Assembly (NCBI GenBank): GCA_022925895.1
Contig: JAKSYS010000410.1
Span: 1-55,099 of the forward strand
Reading direction: 5' to 3'
DNA length: 55,099 bases
DNA from: Fragilaria crotonensis
Taxonomy: Eukaryota > Bacillariophyta > Fragilariophyceae > Fragilariales > Fragilariaceae
In this document: piece by piece, positions 21,801 through 30,998 of the stretch
Position numbering within the stretch: the stretch's first letter is position 1
Layout of the letters: each line of letters starts with the position of its first letter
Notes under the pieces: generated by a model
What the model was told of the DNA's origin: nothing
The model's input: only the letters and a program-made list of their open reading frames with translations
Database searches by the model: none
Made by a program: the position numbers and the translations under genes

Positions 21801-22982
21801 TCATTCGTTGTCGCCTCCCTCTGGATCACTGTGTTGGTTGTATTGAGTGTCCAGATTAGGCAAAATTGATGAGCTATCGTCGGATGCATCCATTGTTGAT
21901 GATATGTCCGGAGGTGCGGAATGTGTTTGGAATGTCTCAAGAGTTTCGTCCTCCAGTTCATCCTCAAACTCGGTTGACCCCAAGGACATTTCCTCTAGTT
22001 CGTCGTGAAGTGATCGCGACTTTTTCTTCGTCGGTGAATTGGCTTGTAGAGATTCATTCCTGTCCGTAGGCTCCACATGGTTGATAGAGGGACTGTCAGA
22101 TTTCTGCACGAGATTGAAGTGAAGTCGATTGACCCCGACGTGTTCAGTGCTCTCCGTCAGATCGCGCATGTCCATGAGTGTCCGTCGCCGTGTTGGATCC
22201 TTAGTACCAGTGGTCCGGTTGTGTTCGGTGCCTTTAACCTGGTGTTCGTGTTCGCCTTTTACTATTGATGCTGTGAGTACTTCGATCCGAGTGGCCATGC
22301 GATCAATGACATCCATCAATTTTGACACTCGGATGTTCAGATCTACGATTTGAACATGGGAGTCTTGTTGTCGTTCCATCGTGACTGCTAATTTGTCTCG
22401 GCTATCGTGTAGAACTGCATCCATATCGTCGATCCGGCCCAGTTTGGACTCGATGTTGTCTAATCTGGTTGCGGTTTGGGACGTGAGAGTGGAAGTTTCC
22501 GCCGTTTCCTGCTGTTGACGTCGAAATAAGGCTTCCAACTCGTTTAGGCGTCGTGTGGTGTCAGAAGACATGACCGATGCGGTAGCCCTGGACTGTGTCG
22601 CCGATTGAGTAAATGCAGTGTTGTCATCGCCATTTTCCAAATTGTTTGGTACCAAAGATAGAGCCGCTCCTGTGGACAAATTGGATGCCTTTGAGCCAAC
22701 TCGTTTTCCTCGTGAACGTTGGGTGGTGGAGGTCCTCTGCGTTATCCACCACTGTCGTGATACCCCGCACCGATGATGGTGCATTTTCCATATATCCTTT
22801 GATGACATCTGTGCTAAAAGATCCAAGTTCTTTTGAGTAGAGTGATCGATATGAATGACTGACGGTAATCCGGATAGACTGTCGCGAAATCGAGCTTCGC
22901 GCTTGCCAATGGGGTTAAGTCTCAATCGATATTGCCGAAGGTGATCGGCAGCTTGCTGGGCGTACTGCCTTGGGACTAGCAA
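21801..22982 (-). pseudogene. LINE coiled-coil segment (copy A)
   Basis: The first residues (RLRLNPIGKREARFRDSLSG) match the end of ORF1 in the second LINE (RLRLSPPSHREARFRDSVPD), showing that this is the C-terminal part of the same protein displaced by a shift near 22990. A Gln/Glu-rich coiled coil follows (RLNELEALFRRQQQETAE to DRMATRIEVLTASI), then a Ser/Asp/Glu-rich acidic tail ending at 21801. Coiled coils in LINE ORF1 proteins drive trimerisation; that role is inferred here. Confidence 0.65.
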
Positions 22983-23007
22983 ATAGGCTTTTGATCATAG
23001 CCTCCGT

Positions 23008-24681
23008 TCACGACTTCGCATCGAGCCGCGGGATCATCAGCGTCCTGAAAAATTGTGCGCCCATTCCCGTGGAGCGTTCAACAACCGTGCCATTTTCAAA
23101 AATTTCTTTCCTGATTTTATCCAAGTTGATCAGAGTCGGAAATAACGGAAAAGATTTGAGCGTTTTGGCGTAAACATCTTGCATCTCAAAATATGCACTA
23201 ATCTGCGATGGTTGCAGTTGGGCGAGTGCAATACGTGGAAGAAACAAGGGAGAATTGTGCCCAGTCAAAAGAGCGGAAAGTGCCTGTGACAATGGTGACA
23301 CGTGAGTTTCACCACACTGAATCACTAGATGGTTAATCTTTTGTTCCATTGGTGTGCAATGAAAGAGTAGAATAGTGTCTTTGGGTAGTTGTTGGCGTAG
23401 GCTCCGTAGGAAATGGGTGCGTTGGGTAGTTCGAGCAGCTTTGAAAAGAATGTAACCTGCTGTTACAATTTTTCCGCTAGTTGTGGTTGAATTGGAGATT
23501 TTCACTTGTACTTTGTGTTCAGCAAGTTTGGTTACGGTGTGCTCTTTGTTTCTCCATTGGCCTGGAAATTTTGCTGCGAAGCAGACACGAGCGCCAAAAA
23601 TGATTTGGGAGGTAGCCGGCAGGCGCAGGAATGCAATGTTTGGAGAAAGAAATTCTCTCAGCTCACCTGGAGACAGAGTAGTTATCTCTGATGAGAGCAG
23701 GAGGTCACGGCTTTCCCATTGATAGAAAAAGCAATCATTGTCTGGAAATAACTCGCACAGCATTGCATGAACATCGGTCAACCAAAGGGGAGATTGCTCG
23801 TTGTAGCGAGAAAAATCTCCTTGTGGGGACCATATGAAAGTAAGTCGATACGTTCCGTCGTTCGTGGGGACATTGAGGTCTGGGTTAAACTCCGACTGTT
23901 TGTCCGCAGTGAATGAGGTATCCGAGGCTGTAGTAGTGCTGTTGGAGGATGTGGTTTTCTTGTTCTGAGAACCGCAATCATCCGTGGAAGTAGGCATGTT
24001 GGTGGTTGATAGATCACGTACGGAGTTGTCCACTATGCTCTCAAAAGGAGTGAAAGAGACGTTGGCAGAGTCTGTGGTGGAAGATTCGGGTGGAACTTTG
24101 GATGCATTCAGGGTGTTGGGCGATGAAGCCCTCTGCTGGGTCTTTGCTTCTTCGATCCGACCTGTGTCCATTGGTCACTTCAATATCCATAATGTCACGA
24201 TCACCGTGTACGTAATCTGTCCATGACGTGTCAATCGTATTGATTGCGAGGCATTGCGGTGCATGACGCTGGAGATACGGCTGAGATACATCAGTGGCCC
24301 ATGCCAACAAAGTGGTGGATATCTCCAATTTTCTGTCGACATGATACATAAAATTGTACCATACCATGCGATGGCAGATGATCGGGTCGGCACTGCTGCT
24401 GTACTTCATCCACAAAGTATCGAACTTTGTACAGTCATCGTACACAAAGAAGCCAAGAGTCACATATCGAGACCAGTTCTGCGGTGTTCCATGTTGCCTG
24501 TAGGCATGCGCGTTGGCATCACGTCTGTATCGTTCTTCGACAGAGAACCAGTCTACGCCTGCGGTTGGCCTCGGGATGGCTTTCACTCCGTCGTATAAAA
24601 ACCATACGTCGGATGATGCGGATCATGGTACGCCGCAGGGTCGGGAGGAGACGGGAGCGCCGCATGGGCGGTCATGGTCAT
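23008..24681 (-). pseudogene. LINE ORF1 N-terminal part (copy A)
   Basis: Starts at ATG 24681 (MTMTAHAALPSPPD), a Pro-rich leader, then shifts into GVDWFSVEERYRRDANAHAY and SRYVTLGFFVYDDCTKFDTL, and shifts again near 24150 into a long block to 23008. It is clearly homologous to the intact ORF1 at 49689-51833: both contain NDGT(Y/H)R(L/M)T, YRWESADL / YQWESRDL, SATSQIIFG / PATSQIIFG and L(V/V)IQCGE / LVVQCGE. The role is probably RNA binding and RNP formation, as for LINE ORF1 proteins generally. I see no RRM or zinc knuckle, so the fold is unknown. Confidence 0.7.
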
Positions 24682-24777
24682 GGTGGGGATGCTACGCGAC
24701 AACTTCCTATTCGGGATACGCAATTACGAACGGCGGACAGAACGTACTTGCGCAAAACTAAACTAGAAAATTGTGTG

Positions 24778-25232
24778 TCGAGGTATTGAATAATCACAAG
24801 GTTGTATTTAGAAACGGCAACGTGAAGCAGGTTCTGACCACGAGTCCTCGCAGTGGATTCAGCGACCCTGATGCCTGATGCCCTGATGCCATGATGCCAC
24901 ATCACGACGGATTTGGTCAAGCGGACGTCTCACTACGACATGCTGACGGTAGCTTGTACTCCGTACTCCGTGCATTTAGACTTTGCTGTACCAGTCATGC
25001 TGCGTGACTAGTAGATAGCATGTCAAACGCGAGCGAGGAAAGGACGGGTCCCCGATTAGGTTTCACCAATTTGACGTCAGCGCCCACGTCACAAACAGTA
25101 GAAGTACTGACGTCTTTATCGTTCAAACGTACTCGGTACCAACATACATAGTACCGGAAGAGCTGTACTGGATTGACGTTCGTACTGTGTCACTGGTTAC
25201 TTGTTTGCGGACCACGAGACTGCGCTCTTCCA
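24778..25232. other. Spacer with CTGATGC repeats
   Basis: No gene is seen. Imperfect tandem copies of CTGATGC (CCCTGATGCCTGATGCCCTGA) lie near 24866-24895. The sequence does not continue the retroelement interrupted at 15723, so either flanking sequence was deleted or the LINE did not insert into that element directly. Confidence 0.4.
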
Positions 25233-25481
25233 GGAGGTTCGGAATTTCGGCTCTTTATGTGTCTCGTAACTTTTACGCAGATTATTTACCAGAAATTTGT
25301 TCGACAAACATCTAAATAATTCCACGTTTCCAAAATGATAGAATATCTTCTGTTGATACACTATAATTAAAACCGTGCTTTATTTTGGAACTGTTGTTTA
25401 CATCGTTTGTTATGACAAGTACGACATCGATTCAATGTCTTGGATGAACTAGTGCTATGTAGGGATATTCAAAAAAGGCGT

Positions 25482-25600
25482 TGGCTCTTGAGCCACTGGC
25501 TCTTGAGCCACTGGCTCTTGAGCCACTGGCTCTTGAGCCACTGGCTCTTGAGCCATTGGCTCTTAAGCCAGTGGCTCTTGAGCCACTGGCTCAAGAGCCA
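25482..25600. repeat. Tandem 15-bp hairpin repeat array, left
   Basis: Units of TGGCTCTTGAGCCAC repeat head to tail; each is a 6-bp inverted repeat around TT. Two units vary (CCATTGGCTCTTAAGCCAG), and the last is the inverse form TGGCTCAAGAGCCA. The frame through the array reads as an Ala-Leu-Glu-Pro-Leu repeat, which I take as a by-product of the 15-bp period. Confidence 0.85.
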
Positions 25601-25818
25601 ATTTACCTCGTCCAACTAGTCGAGCGTGTTTCTTTAAATGAGAACTCGCCACACGGGAACGGAAAAAATGACAGGTCATCTAAGGTCGATGGTATGCGTA
25701 TGCGTTACGTCTCCTATTGGTATGACATAAAGTGCGAGCACTTTTGAGGACGAGCTCTATGACACACACAAAACGTGTGTTCTTGAGTTTGACTTCGCCG
25801 GGGGCTGTTGTTCAGCCG

Positions 25819-25884
25819 TTGGCTCTTGAGACAACGGCTCTTGAGCCAATGGCTCTTGAGCCATTGGCTCTTGAGACAACGGCT
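25819..25884. repeat. Hairpin repeat array, right
   Basis: Four units of (T/C)GGCTCTTGAG(CCA/ACA)A alternate a perfect hairpin with a degenerate version ending ACAAC. The array sits just inside the right arm of the foldback element, in the mirror position of the longer left array. Confidence 0.75.
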
Positions 25885-26143
25885 GCCGACACTTCAAATG
25901 TCGAATATCCTTAAGTAGGATTTTTATAAAACGTCGATTCCGTTGTCGCATAGTCTAATCTCAAGTTCTTTAGTTTCAGCTCAAAATTTGTCACGTCATG
26001 AGATTGATGTACCTAATGATCCGGACATTTGAAGTGATGGAACGTGGAATATTTGTCCGGCGTGACGAACGAAGTTGTAGAATTAGTATCCGTAGCCAGT
26101 AGTAGACACTTATAGGTAAAAGAGCCGAAATTCCGGAACCTCC

Positions 26144-29100
26144 AGAACTCCACAAAAGGCGCGCAACTATTGGCAAGTACAAAGTACCGGCGGCAGTAGG
26201 TCTACTATGGCTGGATTCACGAAGAGGATTCGCGAGGTAGAGCTCTACGTACTAGTACCACTATTTTTTTAGCGCTCGCATATTGAAAATTGATTTACAC
26301 GCCAAATCACTTGCTTTTCATTCCATTGACCATGGCAGTGAATATCTCAACCAATTCTTGATATTCCGTGGAGCTTCTTGAAGCTACATCATCTCCTTGC
26401 TCTTCATGAGTGAAAGCACATTGAAGCTCCACAGAAAACGCAGTTTTGATAAATTCACGACCATTCCAATTTCTACTGATCACGCGCAGGAGATGGCAGT
26501 AAAGGGGAGCACCTTCTTCTCTTGTGATTCCAGAAACGTTGTCTGATGAAGAGAACAGTTACCAGCATGTTGCCCAATTGAGTGTTGGTGTCAGTCATAC
26601 CAAATGTCACGAACCATGATGACGATGACAGTGGATCTTGGGATGGATCCAGATTCGAACCCTTAGAGCATCCCCACCCGAGGCGAACACGTGGTGAACT
26701 CCGTTTGGAACATTCTTGGAAGCATTTTCACCATTCCTACTTTTTCCTTTCAAAATAAGGACGGAAGAGGCTCACAGAATGTCACTCCTCGGAACTTTTG
26801 CTCCCCAGACGTTGGATCAATTTGTTGGCTGTCGATGTGTCGACCGATGGCTTGCTCTCACGACGTGACATGTGAAGTGCCATGAGTTGGGCATGCATTG
26901 CCTGGATACAGATGAAGGTCATAGCAGACTAACAGGGAAGATGAATTTGATACTGTCACCGATGAAGCCTCTGTTGTTGGTGTGCTCCTTGATGGTGCTA
27001 GCAAGCAGCTCCAAACGTTTTGGCTACTAGAGCCCAATCCTGGTTCCATCGCTGGATCAATGCATCACGGCATCTCGTGATCTGTTGTCACTGCTAAGAG
27101 ATAAGGAATCACCCATCATCATCCTGCAGGACTCGAGTCATGGACACCGCACGTGTGAGGAACTTCTTGACGCTGGGAGCCCTTCACTTGCATTTGTCAC
27201 CCGACACGGCGGTGGTGCGCAAGTTTCGAGATTTTGCTGTAAAACCTATCAGAAGTTGCCAATTCTCTGCCCATTCAAGTTCATGAATCGGAGAGACAGA
27301 ATTGGCTGATATATGTCAATATCAATTTGAATAACCGGACTTCTTGGCCAGTATTCGATTTGTCAGGATATGTCAATGACCAGCCAAGATATCTCATACA
27401 AGATTGGCATGAACTACACAATCCTGCTGCCCAATACAAACCTAATTGTCAACAACTTCAAATTGATTGGTGTTGATTGAAAGATCAAATGCTACTTTCT
27501 GAGTGGCTGCCTCACCCTGCCAAGAAATTTGAACGAATATGCTACTATGGCACATCTCGGATGTATTTTGTTTGCGGTCGCCTGCAATCATGTTGCGTAC
27601 AATCATAATGCTGCTTTCTTTAAAGCAGACCTCACTATATTTATCCAACAAGCCGGGCAATCAAGAGCATGGCGGATGAGATGGAATCACTTTGATTTCA
27701 GCATACCCTTTCTTGGTGTTCGACTGTGGGCTCATTCCTCCTGGTCATGACTCATGACTGCTCACCATCTTGTTGCCATTACCTTGCTTTGTTGGTGCAG
27801 ATCTCGTCACGCTGGCGCTCACGTCGCGGGTTCTGAAACTCTCGAACATTATATTGTACATCGACTAGACTAGCTACTTCTTCATTGCCACAGTTGGGGT
27901 CTATTTCGGCTAGATGAACAAAAGCTGCACTGACAACCCGATTAGAATCACCAATTCAGTAGCTGTACCGTAACCTTGGTATACTTTTGACGTCGGAAAT
28001 AAAAAAATTAATACTAGGCCTACGTAGAGCTACCTCGTGTACCCAAAATATGCATCCAGCCATAGAGAGGGGATTGCTTCAAAACAATCCAAAAGTTGCT
28101 CGGTATCCTCTGTATTATGTTCCGACGTATCCCGAGTCCTCTTGAGTATCTGCAAAGATATGTGATGCATTATGAATACATGGTCAACAAGCTGAGTGTT
28201 GCCTCACCAAGCACATTCGCAAATCGTGCCACAAATCACTTGGAGTATATGACATAGTGCTGAATCCCTTCATCAATGACGTTCTGAGTGTGATTCGCGT
28301 CGACAAAATTCGAATGCTCCATCCAGCCCATTGCCGAGCACACATCACATGAAACGTGGAACTCCAAGGACTTGAGTGTGGCCTGTCCAATCTGGCTAGC
28401 ATCGACGAGGCGAACGTGTCAGAAGTGACTCCGAACAGCCTGCACTTCATCAGCAGTGGGAAAGCTCGATACGTGTCTGTCTGCGTCTTGCTGTCTTTTT
28501 CCTTCGGCTGACCGTCAACGCTGATGCTACTTGCTTTCGATTGCACCGCCGCCCTGATTGCAACCACCCACCCGCCTGTGTGTCCCAATGGACAATCACC
28601 CCCTGGAAAAGCTCCTCCCCATAATCGGAGCGAAGACCTTGATAGTCAGCGGCGGTGACCGTTTTGCAACATCATTGGTGAAAGGAGTTGGCGGCAGAGG
28701 CCATATAGTCGGTATTGCCTGCCTTCTAGGTGAGAATGTATTTAAGCGACAGGAAGAAATGAACCAGGAAGGTTGTTTCGTTATCGACGAGTGTGCGGCT
28801 ATACAAAAGTTCGAGTAACGACTGGCAAAAGCACGAGGCCGCAAAATCCTCCACTCCAGTGTATCGGAACGTATCGCAAACACTGTGCAAGGCCTTGGAT
28901 CACTAGAGCATCTTTGAGCTTAAATCGACTCACTCGTTCGGCAGCACCGTCTTTCTGACATTGGAAAACTAAGTTAACTTTGAATGGTCTGGACAAATTA
29001 CCCCGGTATCACAGCGTTTGGTAGCAGTGCACCCAAAGGTGTCCAGCAAGGTTTTCTCCGAATAGTTATCATGAACATTTATCAGCCTGTCCAACGAAGA

Positions 29101-29300
29101 TACTAATGCATTCGAAGAAAATTTTGGAAAGCTCGAGGGACTACTGATATGAGTCTCAACTGAGCACCGCGTTGGCGCACATGTCAAGATTTTGAACGGC
29201 CTCGAGCTCATCGCATCGAATGCCAGCGGCTAGTGCATGCCACAATTTGTGGAGAAATCATTGATTCCTTGAGAATCGACGCAGCTTTTCATGTTGTTGC
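26144..29300. other. Unassigned region with traces of degraded coding sequence
   Basis: No intact gene is seen in 3.1 kb. Protein-like stretches occur on the plus strand in changing frames near 26940-27060 (REDEFDTVTDEASVVGVLLD), 27085-27300 (SLLRDKESPIIILQDSSHGH) and 27300-27476 (QNWLIYVNINLNNRTSWPVF, then YLIQDWHELHNPAAQYKPN and a stop). They may be one dead gene of unknown family. A plus-strand frame at 28558-28818 (MDNHPLEKLLPIIGAKTLIV) has no recognised domain. The 5' half of the ATM-like pseudogene might extend into 28.5-29.3 kb but cannot be traced. Confidence 0.35.
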
Positions 29301-30988
29301 ATTGCCTTAGCGGAAAATGCAGCGAATGTATTCGAGAGAGCGCATAATCGGATCATGAGTGATGCGTCAAGAGCGAAGACGGAGAAAGATATGCTGGAGG
29401 AGTAAATTGCGTCATCTGCGTGTCTTGCTTTGGATGCGTTCGGAGTGTCCTTGTCGTTATGCAACTAGTATTCGAATGAGGACTCGACATCGCACGAGTT
29501 TCGAGTTTTATCTATTTGGTTTCCGACGCTGCTGCTGGTGCAGGATTTCAATGTGGTCGGTGATCGCATTTTGACGTGGTCATTGATCGCGTTTTCGACA
29601 CGATCCCGACGTCGTGGCTGTTGCAATTGACGTACCACTTGCACTCGCGACTATGTGTTGGGCAAGGACTGGATTGGGATCCTATTCAGACTACACTGTC
29701 GAAGCTTATCGTGCTTATGTGTGAGCAGCATCCATCTGACTGAACTCCTCTCTCTCACCCACGGAGAAGACCATCGATCTGTCGGTGAAAGCCTTGATCC
29801 AATAATCCAAGCAGCAAATGCCATTATGGCTGCATTGTGAGGAGCAGCTGACGCAAACCGGCTCGACCTGTATGAAACATAAAAGAAGCCATCACAGACG
29901 CGTATCGTAGCCATGCAATGGCAGTCCCATCTAGCCTGAACAACACATCGTGCAGCAACGAGGAATCCTGATTAAGGATTCTCGAAGAACGGCATCAGAG
30001 CTAAAATGCGGTGCGCCGAATGCGTGCCGTGAGTATTAACTTGGTCTCCCACAGTCATTGAAATAATGAATACGGCAATTTCACGACGGATTCGCCTGGA
30101 AAAGAGTCGATAAACAATTTTCAGCCCGAATGCCCGCCTCGCGCCAACGGCCGTACGCGCCTGACGATTTTGGTCTACATGGTATCCACAGGAACGTGGT
30201 TCAAACAACTAGTGAAAGGAAATAACAACATCCAGCAAGATGCAATTATGCAACAAGGTTTCACGTATAGTAATGAGCTTCTGCGTCGTCGAACCGAGCA
30301 GAGTCGAGAACAGCCCTCTCGTCGAAAGAAGGGCGACACCCGATGTGTTCGCAAACCATTGAAACTTTTGACCAACAATGTGGGTACCTCTGTGCCCCAA
30401 ACGCGGCATTCTTGGCCGGATGTTGCGGGATACACGCACGAAACTGGTTAGGCGAATGGAGTTTTAATCGATGTATGGAGGAGCGAAATGATGAAGGTGT
30501 TCAAAGCCAAGCACGAAAAAAGCATGCTGCACTCGACCAATTCTGCCAGAATTTTTCGGCTGTTTTTGGAAGAGTCGAAATGTTTGAACGCGATTTACTG
30601 GCTTGGCACACCGCTAACATGGCGTACACAAGAACCTTTGCCGTAAGCCGTATTGTCGGTCACATGTTGGGCATTGGTGACCGGCATCATCGATTTTGGA
30701 AATTACTTTTGAACAGGGGCGTCTCGTGCGTAACCCAGAGACAGTTCCGTTCCGACTCACTTTGTGATATTGTCGACGGCACGGGACGCCTTGGGACGGA
30801 CGGACCTTTCACAGCGGAGGCAGAAACTTCATCTCGGATTTTGAGGGAGAACTCCGACACGCTACATGAAATCCTATCTGGCCTTGTTAGCGATCTGCAA
30901 TGCGAAAAGGCGCATCAAATGCTCGGGCCCGTCAAGAAGACGAGGAAGAGAGTGCGAGCTTGGTTGTAAGAAAATTTCCTCTAATGGA

Positions 30989-30998
30989 AGCCGCACGT
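30989..30998 (+). repeat. Target-site duplication, left copy
   Basis: AGCCGCACGT repeats at 33359-33368, flanking the truncated LINE. It lies in the coding frame of the ATM-like remnant. Confidence 0.85.

Larger units (their letters stand above)
15724..24777 (-). mobile_element. Near full-length non-LTR retrotransposon (LINE) with RNase H, copy A
   Basis: Read on the minus strand the element has a roughly 95-bp 5' UTR (24777 to 24682), ORF1, a coiled-coil segment, an AP-type endonuclease, reverse transcriptase, RNase H, a CPCC-H-C zinc motif and an A/T-rich 3' tail (AATAATAACAATAA on the plus strand). The 5' boundary is set by homology with the second LINE starting near 49508. The 3' boundary is set by the end shared with the truncated copy at 30999 (ACCTAATTATTA). 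Many frameshifts make it non-autonomous. No target-site duplication could be identified with confidence. Confidence 0.85.
25233..26143. mobile_element. Foldback element with long imperfect TIRs and hairpin arrays
   Basis: The left arm GGAGGTTCGGAATTTCGGCT CTTT (25233-25256) is the inverse of 26118-26143, with one extra C. The match continues imperfectly inward through ATTCCACGT(T)TCCA for more than 100 bp, and GGATATTC recurs inverted at about 25463 and 25908. Just inside each arm is an array of TGGCTCTTGAGCCA (stem 6, loop TT): about eight 15-bp units at 25482-25600 and about four variant units at 25819-25884. No transposase gene is present. The element is non-autonomous; its superfamily is unknown because no target duplication was recognised. 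Confidence 0.7.

Noticed and set aside
15724-24777. Target-site duplication for LINE copy A
   Set aside because: Flanks at 15710-15723 and 24778-24800 share no convincing direct repeat; only A/T-rich similarity was seen.
25481-25747. Ala-Leu-Glu-Pro repeat protein on the plus strand
   Set aside because: The frame is a by-product of the 15-bp hairpin array inside the foldback element; outside the array it has no coding features.
25482-25884. CRISPR-like array
   Set aside because: Units abut without spacers and the sequence is nuclear eukaryotic; it is a tandem hairpin repeat.
26640-26665. tRNA-like T-arm (GGGTTCGAATC on the minus strand)
   Set aside because: No matching D-arm, anticodon arm or acceptor stem is found nearby.
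28558-28818. Plus-strand frame (MDNHPLEKLLPIIGAKTLIV) as part of the ATM-like gene
   Set aside because: Some resemblance to a FAT-kinase junction, but its position upstream of clear FAT motifs is out of order and similarity is too weak.
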